A DNA stretch of 64,000 nt from Lepiota brunneoincarnata (taxonomy: Eukaryota; Basidiomycota; Agaricomycetes; Agaricales; Agaricaceae): contig JAEBUN010000007.1 of NCBI GenBank assembly GCA_023014365.1, forward strand, positions 1,240,001 through 1,304,000. Reading direction: 5' to 3'. The notes below the pieces were generated by a model. That model searched no databases, was not told the origin of the DNA, and worked only from the letters and a program-made list of their open reading frames with translations. A program made the position numbers and the translations under genes. Within the stretch, counting starts at the first letter, position 1, and each line of letters begins with the position of its first letter. Of this stretch, positions 11,175-24,320 are shown in pieces.

Positions 11175-11494
11175 GCCGTTTTTACGACTAGGGTTCCGAC
11201 CTCGCAGTGTATTAGATCGTCGCTCGCCTCATGTGAAGAGGTATTATCCAACAAATTTGTATTCCTCGAATGGAACCTCGCACCCACAGCAGCAGAGTTC
11301 CTGTGTCTCTGTGGACGCTCTTGCGGAGCAAGAGGTATTCCTCCATTGAGGCAAACAAAAAAGGTCTTCAACGTATAAATTGACAGCTACAAATACAGAT
11401 ATAGTGTTATGCGAACCCCATTCGTTAATTTTCCCACTGATATCCTGTCCCTTTTTAAGGAGGGAGGGGACATCAATGACCTTTGGGTCTATTA
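11175..11494. other. Intergenic between ALDH relic and MET17
   Basis: No supported gene. It may hold further unrecognisable remains of the ALDH gene and the 3' UTR of MET17. Confidence 0.35.
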
Positions 11495-13265
<1,771 letters not shown>

Positions 13266-14223
13266 GGTCAGTAACGATCAGAGGCAGGTGGGAGGGAGTT
13301 TGCCCTGTTTTACAATGACCTCGACACCTGGTCTATCATTCTTATATGATGCTGTGTGTCCGAGACCTGTTATGGCCCAATGGCGTGCTTGCTGATCATG
13401 AGCCCCCCGATACATATCGATCACACCGTCACGATCGCCCCCTTAAGGTATATTTAGTCCGATTATCATTCCCACCAGGCCTCACTCCTTGTCAGGATGG
13501 CAAATTCAATGGAGTTGAGTTCCGGTGAACTCCATCCATGGGGAGCCAATGCCAAGTTGGTTCAATGCCCTCTGCCCTTCAGTTCTGAGTTCCTTGGCTC
13601 AGAAATGGAAGCCACTGAGCGGATGACATTGCTAAGGCAAAAAAAAAGAACACGGAGGTCAAGGTGAATGGTATGTCCAAAAATTTGAATGCACCCGGTG
13701 GAGAGCCCCTTTGAACCTGCCGATCCCCCCTCTCCCCTATCCTTGGGCAACACAGCCTCCCTCATCTTGGCCCAATTGTGACAGCATCGATCACACCAAT
13801 TTACCAGCCCTCCCAAATTCTATCCCAGCAAAGAAGTGCTTGATCTGGGCTGCCATGATCTATGCCGCGGAGGGTGGCGGCGTTGACCTCGTGGCTCGAT
13901 ATATGTTTTCCAATGGTGCTTAGAGTTATTTTCATTGTAATAGTGATAACGGCGTGCAGCTTGGCAACGACGTTATAATTTGTGATGCTAAAGGCGAGTG
14001 CAGGGACTTTGGAGTGGACTCATATGCCCGATCCTTACTCAGGTGGCACCATTGACATGACGGTCCGTCACCACCCCGATCCCAATATTGTGATGGCAGC
14101 CTCCCATTCCACTCAATCCAAGTGCATGTATGCCAAACGTACATAATTGGCCCCTCATATTCTCCCCTTCTCCGACAGCGAAACGAGCCACCACCCTCAT
14201 GTCCGTGTAGCTCAGGAACCCGT
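13266..14223. other. Intergenic, MET17 promoter side
   Basis: Holds the MET17 promoter at the left. A partial palindrome, GGAGTTGAGTTCCGGTGAACTCC, lies near 13511-13533. No TATA element obvious and no gene recognised; the open frames at 13711-13923 and 13932-14144 have no motifs. Confidence 0.35.
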
Positions 14224-14963
14224 TCAAACCCTGGAAATTTCTGATCGGATACCCTGTTTCATGTTCATTATAATCTTGTGATACTGTTAGAAGATAGATT
14301 GAAGGCGAGTGAGGTAGGGTTTGTACCGGACAAATGCCTTTCTGGTGCTTATCGAGCAAGACGAGGACATGGGTGGGAGGTTGGTTGATTTCTTTCGTGA
14401 GGTTTATCGCGAGTTCTTTCCAATACCCCTGAAGTGGGTCTTGCAGTGCGGTAAATGTAGTGCTTCATCACCATTGATTTTGCTTGGAATGGACCTATGA
14501 CTCGGTGTTGAGATCGTGGGTGGGTGATTGCCAATGAGAATGGGTGCACACCTGTCCCTACTGATCTTCTCTGCAATTATTGTGTCCACATTCCCCATTG
14601 CGAGTTCTCCGAATATGTTCATCTGTGAAGTTGATTATTTTGTCATGTAGGATCACTTCGAGGAGCTCCTTTCGCAACCCTGGGTCTTCATCTGGTGAGA
14701 TGCTCTCTTGCAGCGTTAAACGGACAAGTGGCGTATCTGGACTGGATGTAACATCTATCCACGTGCGCTTCTTGATTTCTTTTTTTTTTGAGGGAAGGAA
14801 AAGCTTTGTTAAGGATGCCATGAACAGTGTCGCTGATGAAGGAGTTGAGGCGCTCAACCTCCTGACAAATGTCCTCGATTGATAATTTGCCAGAAGTGCT
14901 TAAGAACGCCTTGTTTGGGAGTGAGCTGGGGGTTCGGGCGATCGAGACGAACATCAGTGTCAA
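14224..14963 (-). pseudogene. Unknown protein, probably frameshifted gene
   Basis: I do not recognise the family. On the minus strand, exon-like blocks line up: SLPNKAFLSTSGKLSIEDIC, then EVERLNSFISDTVHGILNKAF, then a block from TWIDVTSSPDTPLVRLTLQE through LRKELLEVILHDKIINFTDE. They continue with FGELAMGNVDTIIAEKISRD and, after an intron, GYWKELAINLTKEINQPP, ending at a stop at 14224. The step from NFTDEHI to FGELAMG needs one base to be added near 14610, so the frame is broken there. Upstream sequence to about 15060 may hold a first exon in another frame. The charged helical character suggests a soluble protein; no signal peptide in the visible part. It could be a live gene with a sequence error. 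Confidence 0.45.
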
Positions 14964-15060
14964 CGCAGGGGACGCAAGAGCATTGTTTCGAAATAATCGG
15001 GTGTATCTGACATATAGTTTGGAAGTTCATTGTGGTCATTATCTGAGTGGCGCAGGATAA

Positions 15061-15458
15061 CGAGCTGTTTTTTTGGGGGGGTTGTCCCTGCTTGACGGTG
15101 GAGGTTCTAGCCGTCGGGCGTCTTTAGTTGCAAACTGGTAGGTCTAGTAGAAGTGAGCGTTTAGCCTTTATTTAAAGTCTCAAAAGAGTGTAAGGGTTAG
15201 CATACGGATACTTAACCTGAGAGGTAGGGGCGGGTTCGAAATATAAATGGGCTTGTCGCTAGTGATTAGAACGGGGGCAATGAAGGAGGTGAGGTTCAGT
15301 GGTTTTGGGCTAGGAGAGTAAAGGCTTTGGACTTGATGACATCTCCTCGTAAGTCATAATAACAAAAAGTGATAGCATGTACAAAGCTCGGGTATAGTTC
15401 TATCAAGATTTTCGGAAGCTGTAAATTTAGAGAGCGAGGGTCATGTCTCATTTGAAAT
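15061..15458. other. Intergenic 3' of the methyltransferase
   Basis: Contains T and G runs at 15067-15080 and the 3' flank of the methyltransferase gene. Nothing else recognised. Confidence 0.35.
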
Positions 15459-16308
15459 TCAAGCTTTGACATAGCGACCAATACGATGCCAGAATAGGTG
15501 CTCCTCGGGTTCATCTTCCTTTCCCCAAATATGCCGCTCCACCCATGGGCTCTCTCCATCGGGTCGTTGTATTTCCTCGACGTACAGGTGTGTCGGGCGG
15601 TCAATCCTACACCCGTCAAATGCGGTCTGCCATAAAGGTGCCCAGAAACGCTGCCACCATGCAACGTCCTTGCGTGGGCTCAACACGTGTTCATAGTACA
15701 ACAGTTGGCCACCGGGCTTCAACACATCGAGGACTAAGTTCGTGATCGTTCTCTGCGGTTCGGGGACGGAACACAGTGTCATGAATGAGATGATGGTATC
15801 GACTTCTGGGGAATCAAGTGAGAGGAGAATGCTTGATGTATCTTGTGCGCCACACGAGAGAATCAGTAAACTTCCGTCATCTTCCAGGAACCCGGCCTTG
15901 TTGGCTGTGGCAAGGAGCTGCTCATGCATGTGCACGTTTGGCTCGAGGGCGATATATTTGGTGACCTTTGAGTGGTCAAGATAGTTTGCTGCGTGTCCGT
16001 ATCCTATAGTTGGGCAGCTCAGGACTCGTTTCATTGGACCAATGGATAAATGTGTCTTTACCAGCACCCAGATCGAGGACAGTACCGACTGCATAAGGTG
16101 TGATGAGTGTTTGCTTAACGGGCCTTGCACTCTCGTCAATTCCGTTTCCGAACACGGACCAAACGTGGCTCATAAAGATATGGGAGATCTTCCGGGGCTG
16201 GAGGAGCAAGAGTGGGGAGCGCCATATCGAGATGAGGGTCGGCCACAAGGCGATTTGAAAGGCGGTGCCCATGTCCTCAAAGAGCCCGAATGCAGCAGAG
16301 AGCTTCAT
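15459..16308 (-). CDS. METTL7-like class I SAM methyltransferase
   Basis: Two exons joined at an intron with donor GTAAAG (about 16061) and acceptor CTATAG (about 16010). The junction rebuilds motif I as VLDLGAGYGHAANYL, the SAM-binding loop. Downstream, YIALEPNVHMHEQ carries the acidic residue for the ribose, VDTIISFMTLCSVPEP is motif IV, and LKPGGQLLYYEHVLS is the usual post-IV block. The architecture, with a hydrophobic N-terminal stretch (ALWPTLISIWRSPLLLLQP) that could anchor it to ER or lipid-droplet membranes, matches METTL7/thiol methyltransferase-like proteins of about 245-280 residues. ATG at 16308 is chosen because it gives MKLSAAF and the hydrophobic leader; an upstream in-frame ATG at 16380 exists. 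The substrate is unknown. Confidence 0.85.
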
Positions 16309-16774
16309 GGTGAACGCTCTGAATAAACTAGATAATTCCGTGTAAGTCGCATCCAGCAATCTCCATGAAGCACGGGACACGTTCTGGCCGTGACAATGGT
16401 GTGAGATGGTACCGGGTTTTCACGTGACTCCGGAATGAACGGTAATTTGCGTGGGAAAGCTCCGAGGTTACGCAGTGTTTCTGGCTTGCATCCAACTTGC
16501 AATACAGAGCGGAATTGTCTCCCCTTTTCACATCGTTGATCTGTATATTATCCTTCAGTGGTGCGCGTTTCTCCGTGGATTTGGTTGGATCAGAAGCTGA
16601 TGACCCTGTGGTTCCACCAGGTCACACAAAAAATCATTCTCAGGACACGCACGGTCGAGCTGTAGAGCTGTACCCTTTCTGTTGGACCTAAGATAACTGT
16701 AGTGGGAAGACGTTTAAGGTGCGTAATAATGCGAGTTCCGTGGTTTTAGCTCCAACTAACGGCCAAACGGTAGT
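16309..16774. promoter_or_regulatory. Shared divergent promoter region, methyltransferase / AUR1
   Basis: About 470 bp between two divergent start codons, so it must carry both promoters. No TATA box is evident on either side. Short frames inside it have no motif. Confidence 0.4.
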
Positions 16775-18178
16775 ATGTCAGGAGTTATGCGTTCGAGGGG
16801 GGCGACAGCGGCGACTTTCAACACGATCGCAGCTGCATTTGTAGCAGCAGTGGGGCGGCTTGAGAAATCGCTGTCACCTTCCGTTACGCTGGAAAAGCTT
16901 CGTAGCCATCCCTTCACTCTCTCCGATTCGGTTTACATCCTCCATGCCCTTCTCGCCACGTTTTGGTTCACCGTCATGCAGCATCCAGGTTTCCCACTCA
17001 AACTACTAATTCCAATCCTATGGATCATCGCCCTCCTTGTCCCGCTCACTTCCCAGTTCTTTATTCCTGCTACTCCCATCTTCTCGTACTTGCTTTCGTT
17101 TTATTCCTCGCGTTTTATCCCGGAGCCTTGGAGACCTGGAATCTCTGTGGCTCTACTACCAACGCTAGAGTACGTGTTGTATGGAGCGAACATCTCCGAC
17201 ATCCTCACCCGGTTTACGCATCCCATCCTCGACATCGTTGCGTGGTTCCCCTATGGCGTTGGCCATTTCGTTTTCCCCTTTGTCGTAGCTGCATTCCTGT
17301 GGCTATTCCGCAGTAAAGAGGTGCTACACATGTGGGGAAAGGCCTTCGGGTACCTGAATCTCACCGGCGTCCTCTTCCAAATCCTATTCCCTTGTTCAGC
17401 TCCCTGGTATGAACTCATTCACGGTCTTACTCCAGCCAACTACGGTATGAAAGGCTCACCTGGAGGCCTTGGCCGCATTGATGCCCTGTTTGGTTCGCAA
17501 GGATATACCGTGACCTTCTCCAACTCCCCCGTCGTCTTCGGAGCCTTTCCGTCCCTCCACGCCGCATGCGCGACCATGGAAGCTCTCTTCCTCTCACACT
17601 TTTTCCCACAAACGACCCGCTACGCTTGGGCCTATGCAAGCGTTTTGTATTGGGCCACAATGTATCTCACGCACCATTACCTCATCGATGTCGTCGGGGG
17701 TGCATGCCTCGCTATCGCGTTCTTCTATTTCTTCCTGCCCGATGAAATCAAGGGCGCCGGAGCGACTGCGCCCCCTGGTGGGCTGGGCAGTGTGCTGCGC
17801 AACGGCGGCAAATCAAAATATGAAATTTATGATTTGGAAGATCCTCGGAGAAGACAGGTGGCGGATGGCGTTGTCGATGCAGGTGATTTTGATCTCAGCG
17901 AAACGAGTTCTGATGATGAAGAGATGGACATCACTTATCGCTCGCCGGTACCTGGGGCCACGCCTACCTCCTCAGGGCCGTTTTTGACGCATAAATTACA
18001 TGAGGCCAAGAACCAGAAGGATGCGCCGACCAAAAAGTCACATAGACATACAGCGAGTATCGCGAGTTTGATTAGAGGCGATGAGAGGAGTCCCGAAGAT
18101 GGATGGAGTCCTGTTACTGGCTCGTTCTCGGTCACACCTGCGAGAGGGAATGGTGATAGGGAACGGAGTAGGGGTTGA
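16775..18178 (+). CDS. AUR1: Inositol phosphorylceramide synthase catalytic subunit
   Basis: Transfers phosphoinositol from phosphatidylinositol to ceramide in the Golgi, an essential fungal sphingolipid step. Single exon of 467 codons, intact. Several hydrophobic membrane segments precede the conserved LEYVLYGANISDILT region; the catalytic face follows with FPCSAPWYE, SNSPVVFGAFPSLHAACA and YLTHHYLIDVVGG, the PAP2-type His/Asp motifs that define AUR1. The soluble tail from about residue 330 is acidic and Ser-rich, ending in a basic low-complexity stretch, as in other fungal Aur1 proteins. The lack of introns is unusual in this intron-dense window. It diverges from the methyltransferase gene. 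Confidence 0.96.
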   Translation: MSGVMRSRGATAATFNTIAAAFVAAVGRLEKSLSPSVTLEKLRSHPFTLSDSVYILHALLATFWFTVMQHPGFPLKLLIPILWIIALLVPLTSQFFIPATPIFSYLLSFYSSRFIPEPWRPGISVALLPTLEYVLYGANISDILTRFTHPILDIVAWFPYGVGHFVFPFVVAAFLWLFRSKEVLHMWGKAFGYLNLTGVLFQILFPCSAPWYELIHGLTPANYGMKGSPGGLGRIDALFGSQGYTVTFSNSPVVFGAFPSLHAACATMEALFLSHFFPQTTRYAWAYASVLYWATMYLTHHYLIDVVGGACLAIAFFYFFLPDEIKGAGATAPPGGLGSVLRNGGKSKYEIYDLEDPRRRQVADGVVDAGDFDLSETSSDDEEMDITYRSPVPGATPTSSGPFLTHKLHEAKNQKDAPTKKSHRHTASIASLIRGDERSPEDGWSPVTGSFSVTPARGNGDRERSRG

Positions 18179-18590
18179 GTGGGCTCTCGTGCCTTGGGGT
18201 GGTATGATAGCGCGTTGGTGAATTGGTGGATCCGAGGAGAGGCGTAGCGGCGGAAGGTCCCTTCATTTGCTCTTCTTACCAGCGCTCAAGTCGACGAAAA
18301 CGGAAGTCTTGAAATTAGATGCGGGGGGTCTTGCCGTTTTCGCTACATAATAATCTCTGTGTCCGAACTTTGCGTCCCGGGCCTGCTGTACACTACTGGG
18401 TCAACTGGCTTATAAGACGGCACACACATGCACATGTATACCCCTTAGGATGTAGCTCATATATTCTAATAACTCTCCGCCACTCAATCTCGTGACACGA
18501 AAGTGACACAGATGAGCGTGACATCCAAACCAACGTCTCCTCCCTCCCTCTACTAGTTGGCAGTAACTTCCGAGCTTAGCACCCGCAACG
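18179..18590. other. Intergenic between AUR1 and the basic nuclear protein
   Basis: AUR1 3' flank and promoter of the next gene. A pyrimidine-rich patch at 18537-18552 lies about 40-50 nt before the next ATG, a common basidiomycete core-promoter feature. Confidence 0.4.
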
Positions 18591-20319
18591 ATGACCGACT
18601 TTCCTTGGGAGATCGTCAAATCAGAGACTCTCAGAACGATATCTCGCGATCTTGGTATCAAGCGACTCCAGAGAAGGGAAGAGATTATTGTGTTTTTACG
18701 TGCGGTCCAGAAAAAAGGGTGTACGTCCATTCCGTCTTCTCGTTTTGTCTCCGAGACATTGATCATCTCTTTTTATTATTTGGCTTTTAGTGGGGCCTGC
18801 TTTGGTAGAAGAAATATCTAGAGAATTGCAAAAACCTACAATCCTTGATCCAAGTGAAGCTCCAAGCAGCACCCCGGCTACACCTTCTAGGCGAAGTACA
18901 TCGCAGAAGCGCCGTGCTCCAGATCCAGAGACTGACAACAACGATACCGAAATTGAAACAAGTAACGAAGATCCTGTGGCGGTCGAGCCCGTTTCACCTA
19001 GTCATAACACACGGTACAAGTCTACAAAAAGGGTACGGGTGTCGGATCCTGGGCCGCTCCGTACACGCTCTGGTAGGAGGCACACCGCTTCCGCTCCCAC
19101 TCCTGTTACTCGTAGCGCGGTGGTTGGCACTCGAGGTACGAAGGGCGTCCTGACGCGGTCGTCTCTTAAGGGAAAAAATGGAAGGACAAAGAAATCGGTC
19201 AAGATTGTTGAGACTGTCAACAATTCTGACGTTGACTATGGTGAGGGGGCGGATGCCGAGGAAGGAGAGCACGAATCACCCGAATCTGAAGAAGAGATGG
19301 AGGGTGAGGACGGGGATACCGGACCTGGTGCGCTCGCGGCTGCGTTGACGCGGGCTAGGAAGCCGAGTGCGCCGACGAGTCGGGATGGCCGGCCATCTGC
19401 AACGGCGACAGCGTCGAAGAGCGCGACTAAGGCGAATCCAAGGCCCAGGCGAAGATCCAGCTTGACCAGGACCAGTGGGATAGCCACGAGAAACTTTCCG
19501 AGCACCCCGAACCCCCAGACCAGGTCGGCTAAAGGCGCACCGAGTCCTACATCAAAAGTTTCGGGGAGGACGGTGAAACCTACAGCGAAGGCGGCTTCGT
19601 TGAGCCCCACCAGAAGGCCGGCGTCCGTACTCAGTAAGCCGTTGCGCACCCAACAGCGGAAGGGGGCGACGAAGGAGGGGAATAGGAAGCGGAGCCGTCC
19701 AAACACAAGTTCGGGGAAGGTGCAGGATAGCGTAGGTACTGTTATCAGACAAGAGCGGTGGGTATGATCGTGAGTCTGGGGACACGCACGGGGGAGAGGT
19801 TTTTGATGGAGTGATCTTAAAGAAGCGGAGAGTAGGAAATGGGGCGTTGCAGTTGGATGAATTCGTTGCGAATGGGATTGGGCATGGACAGGCGAATGGT
19901 ACATATGAGAATGCTGCTGACTTGGTCTTGGAGAGGGAGGAGTTATCGAGTTTAGGCGGTTCGAACAAGGGTACGTTTGCTGTTATTACTATTATCTTGG
20001 GAACTGTTCGGCTCATCTGACGCAGAAAACGACTTTTCGTTTAGAGATCTGGGCGACGTATCTATGAGCACCGACGGCGTAGATAGTGAGCCAACACCCC
20101 AGCGCTATACTCTCTCAAGCTTCTAACCGAACTTCATTAGACCCCTTACTCGTGGGCGAGGAAGATGCTGAAGGAGAGACAGAACCAGAGGCTAGAGACC
20201 AGATTCAAACGCAGGCGGAGCCCAACAACTTACCGAATCTTCCTACTGTCGAGCCTCGACAACTTGAGCAACCTCAATCAGAGTTGACGCTCGAGCACAT
20301 GCCAGAAACACTAGTATAA
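18591..20319 (+). CDS. Basic, low-complexity protein with SAP-like N-terminus
   Basis: The first exon (ATG 18591) encodes a short helical segment, DFPWEIVKSETLRTISRDLG followed by IKRLQRREEIIVFL, that resembles a SAP-type helix-extension-helix DNA-binding fold. An intron with a GTACGT donor (about 18722) and TTTTAG acceptor (18790) joins KKG to LGPALVEEIS. The long second exon to about 19740 is rich in Arg, Lys, Ser, Thr and Pro with acidic patches, so it is disordered and probably nuclear. After a frame change near 19750 (short intron or indel) the frame reads KKRRVGNGALQLDEFVANG. Two more introns follow, the last with a clear CTAAC branch site and TTCATTAG acceptor at 20140. The stop is at 20319. 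Chromatin association is inferred from composition only. Confidence 0.65.
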
Positions 20320-20772
20320 GCTATCCGTCACCTTGATTATTGATTCTTTGGCTCTATTCTCTGCCACATTCAACATCTCACAGTTCCCCTCTCCCATAAA
20401 ATGCGTGTAGCTTTTTGCCTTTTTGCCTTGAGATCTCTTGGTCCATTCTCTTGTGTATGATCTGCATGTCCGTACGTTGTTCAAATAAGATAGTCATCTT
20501 GTTAAGTCTTCCCGTGCAATTTTTCCCCTGACACGAAATTCCGCGTACTTTGTTTATTAGTCATATGCTCTACCCGTCGTGAACCTCTCCAGGATGTTTA
20601 GCCATTATCCCAAACGAACTTGCTAACAGCCGTTTCCTGCATCGGTGCTGGGCGCTGAACGCTGTCACATTCAGATGGGGACATATGCATAAGCGCTTAA
20701 GCTGTGCCTCACCAGACACTCACGTTCTCACTGGGTCCTGATCCCGACTTTATCACCAGTCCAATAACTCCC
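20320..20772. other. Intergenic upstream of NACHT-A1
   Basis: 3' flank of the basic protein gene and presumed promoter of the first NACHT gene. No element recognised. Confidence 0.4.
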
Positions 20773-23400
20773 ATGCCGCTTCTCTTCCGAAAGGCCAAGG
20801 ACCCCGCGGACACCAAGAAGCGACCCGTATCCAGCTTTTTCAATAAATTTCCCCGGTGGCTTGGATATCAACAGGCCCAGGGCAATCGTGGGTCTTCCAG
20901 CCCCGAAGTCGATCTCATCCCCGCCCCAACAAACCCTCAAGACCTTTGCAGACGGCCGGCAACTCAGCACACGTCTATCAATCAACAGCCGCAACGACGT
21001 CCAGAAACTGACGGGGCTTCAAGCATCACAAAACACCCAGCACATCAATATCCAGGGAACGTCCAAACGAGCCCCGGATATTTTGCCAATGCGAGTAATT
21101 GCGTCTTGCAGAACCCGGTCATGGTTCTCAACTACCATGATAATGAACAAGGTGACGTCCTTCATCACAGAAATGCGAGGAATCGTTATTGACTCGGAGT
21201 TCCGTCCATTAGCAATCAAGTCCCTCGCAAGCCATACGATCCGAGGTGCAGAATTCGACTCCTCTGTACGAGATCCCCCTCCAAAATGCCATCCTGGCAC
21301 AAGGAAGAGCATACTGGAAGGCGCACAACGATGGCTTCATGACACCGCACGGCAGAAGAGGATCCTCTGGTTCGTCGGATCGGCTGGAGCTGGCAAGTCG
21401 GCGATCATGCAGACTCTCGCAGAATTCGCATCCGAATCCCCCAACGTTCATTTTGGGTGCTGACACTCTTCTTTTCGAGGCCCAATGGACGCAACAATCC
21501 CTCCCAAGTGTTCATCACCATCGCATACCAAGTGGCCATCAGACACCTACCATATCGCGAGTTTGTCCTGCGCGAGTTTGCTGCTGACCCGGACCTGCCA
21601 GGGAAGGCGAATGAAGACTCAATTTTCGAGGCTGATCGTCGAGCCATTCGTTCGTCAGGGGATATATGCAGGGCATCACGACTTACTGATATTTCTTGAT
21701 GGTCTAGACGAAGTCGAGGGCACTCATGCGCAGTGCGAAATCGTTAACCTGATTTCCTCCTTCTCCCTCACATATCCGAATGTGCCCCTCGTCTGGATCA
21801 TCGCGAGTCGCCCTGAATCCCATTTGCAATCGATATTCAGTCATGAGAACATTTCGACAGAGGAAGTGCCCATGGATTCCGACGAAGCTTGCGCTGATGT
21901 TGAACGCTACTTCCGAGAGGAGTTTGAGAGGATTCGAAAAAATAATCCAGTGACACGCTCCTTACCCCAGTGGCCGACGGAGGCCGAGCTCCTCACGATT
22001 ATGGCTGCTGCGGCAGGGTTGTTCGCATTTGCATCGACGGCGATCAAGTTTATCGACGACCCCGTCCATCGCAACCGCGTATCTGGACTCGCACTACTGC
22101 TTGCCGCTATCAGGAAAACTTCGTCGCAGCCATCGAAAGGGAGAGCACATCCACTTGCTCATCTTGATGCCCTCTACACCTGTATACTCTCGCAGATTCC
22201 TCAGGGTCTATTGCCTGATACTTTGGTGATACTTACGAGTCATCTTGTTCTACGGAACACCCCCCACTATGGCATTGATTCTCATGACACCTTGGTCTTC
22301 TTATGTAACTGGGCTAGTATGACCGCCGCAGATGCTTATGGTGCCCTTGATCGACTCCATTCTATTCTCACGATTCCACCACCTGAAGAGGCTGAAGACA
22401 AACCTTTATCCGTCCATCACCAATCTTTTTATGAGTATCTCAAAGATCCCCACCGGTCACATAGATTTCATATCAGTGGGGCTGATATGGACAGGGACGA
22501 AGTTGAATGCTGTTTTAGAATTGTGAAAGAGGCTTACTCAGGTGAGTGGATCAGTATACGCCTTTTGCAAAAGCTGAAACTATGTCATTGGTGATCGCAG
22601 ATGCAGTTGTTGAAGTTGGGGCGCTTCCTTACACTGGTGTAGCTTTGTCATGGCCTAGCACACGATCTGAAGCCATGCAAAATGCCCTCTCTGATCGTGC
22701 AGCATGGAGTACTGCAGGCATTGTTGGGCGCTACGACCCTGAACTTGTTCTGCCAAAGCTCCAGGACCCAGATATGGTCCGGATCTCGAGATGCTTACAG
22801 TTCTGTGAATCATATTCCGCCCTTGGCTGCAGCTTGCGAGATTATGCGTGGTTCATTCACTACGCACAACACCGACTTGTAAATCTTCCCTTCCCATGCA
22901 CAAAACAATTCTAACTATGCCGCGGATGTCCAGGATGCAAGAATCCGTGCTGAATTGGAAAGACTGAAATTACTCCAAAAAGTACCGCTCGGAACACTTG
23001 ATTTCAACATGGTAGGAAAGTACATCACGTTTATTCGGTGTGAATGCAACAACCCCGATGAAAGCACGTTCGACAAAAGGGAAATTTCTGGTAGCCCGAC
23101 TGACTGGAGTTGTTTTGAACAAGTGAGGCGGCTAATAAACGATCCAGGCAATGTGTTTTTGCTGATTACAATGTACCCACATAGGTCGACTACGATTCTA
23201 AATATAAGTATTGGAGATTTATAGGCCTTACGCCAGTGCCACAGTCTGTCCTTCGTGATCTGGAGTTGGCCCAAGCCCACTCACCTGATGCATCGGTCCT
23301 ACTTTTTGGAAACACAACTCGCATGCGCTTTATATACGAGTTTGAGACACCTGACGGATCTCAACGCTGGACCTATTACGTCCCTTATCGGTTTCCATAG
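20773..23400 (+). pseudogene. NACHT NTPase, family A copy 1, three frameshifts
   Basis: NLR-like STAND NTPase. The N-terminal exon (MPLLFRKAKDP) is a disordered leader that ends NPVMVLNYHDNEQ. After an intron (donor GTGACG, acceptor CCATTAG at 21217) the NACHT region begins: RGAEFDSSVRDPPPKCHPGT, Walker A GSAGAGKSA, Walker B LLIFLDGLDEVEG, and the sensor-like VPLVWIIASRPESH. An alpha-helical region follows, including LSVHHQSFYEYLKDP. Further exons at about 22600-22880 and 22921-23400 complete the C-terminus; stop 23398-23400. No WD40, TPR or ankyrin repeats are present. Against copy 2, single extra bases at about 21446, 21461 and 21610 move the frame three times and bring it back. All are +1, so sequencing error and true decay are both possible. 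Confidence 0.85.
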
Positions 23401-23879
23401 AGGGTCACCGTGAAGCTGAGCCCTGGTGATCTATTTATCCACGTTATAGTCATGATCACATGTATCTATTGAAAATGTACTACGATGGAGTGTATAGTGG
23501 GGATGGCTTCAGCGACTGCTTGTATTTCCAGTTGGCCATTGGGTCTTGTTAGAGTGACGATGTGAGAAGAACGTAGCTTGTAGGCATTTTCGTGTTATCT
23601 GTTCCGGATAGATTTTTTACTGTATGGGTGTAAGCCAAAGGCTCACGCCCATGACTCAGCATATGAACTTAATTAGTATAAATAGGGAATTGACACATGT
23701 AGTCGGTAGTCCTTCTTAGTCTCGTACGAATACTATCTCGAGTCCATCGTATCCGCCCGTGTCTTCCTAAGTTCCCCTCTCCTCTCCTCCGGCTCCTCCC
23801 TTCTCTAGTGAGGTCACCCGACGGTGACCTTCCAATGGGTGAGGTACTGAAATATGCATGCTCAGTTTGATAATGTATG
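23401..23879. other. Intergenic between NACHT-A1 and NACHT-C remnant
   Basis: No gene recognised. TATAAATAGGG at 23678-23688 is a good TATA-box match on the plus strand and may be the old promoter of the NACHT-C relic. Confidence 0.35.
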
Positions 23880-24320
23880 TTCCTTGGCATTTTCCATACT
23901 GACCAAGAGCAAAGAGGGCGCACAACGTCCCCGTGTGCGATCACCCTCGTTCAACGCCATGCTATTGAGCATTCTACCAGATACCCACAATGTTGAGATC
24001 AGAGACTCTCAGTTTATTGGCCCCTGTATCGAATCAACAAGCCAAAAGGAAAGACATTGGCAAACCAGCCATCGTCGTCTACAGGTCCGACGAGTGCACC
24101 AGTAATGAAGCTCAATTTGACATCGTTGAGATTGTTGTGATGCCTCTACAGAACCAGACTACTTTCTTGGTCTTCTCCAGCCGGTCCGAGCCTCAAATCG
24201 TTGCAAGATTTACTTCACCACAAGTATCGCCACACCCGAGCTTGGAGATTCTTGCTCGAGAGCGGCGCGAGCCTGGGACCGAGGACAGCAGCTGGTGCGA
24301 AGGTATTGGAAGAGATTAGG
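23880..24320 (+). pseudogene. NACHT family C remnant 1
   Basis: Degenerate piece of a NACHT gene unlike families A and B. Recognisable are VRSPSFNAMLLSILPDTHN in one frame and, in another, SDECTSNEAQFDIVEIVVMP followed by FSSRSEPQIVARF. These correspond to the Walker-B region (GLDEC) and the RPEPH strand of fungal NACHT proteins. Walker A is absent. The same segment, reverse-complemented, occurs at 58.55-58.90 kb, which shows it was a real element of the locus. It lies about 480 bp 3' of NACHT-A1. Confidence 0.65.

Noticed and set aside
19236..19904. 222-codon open frame antisense to the basic-protein gene
   Set aside because: It is a by-product of the GC-rich, stop-poor low-complexity coding strand; no motif and no plausible start context.
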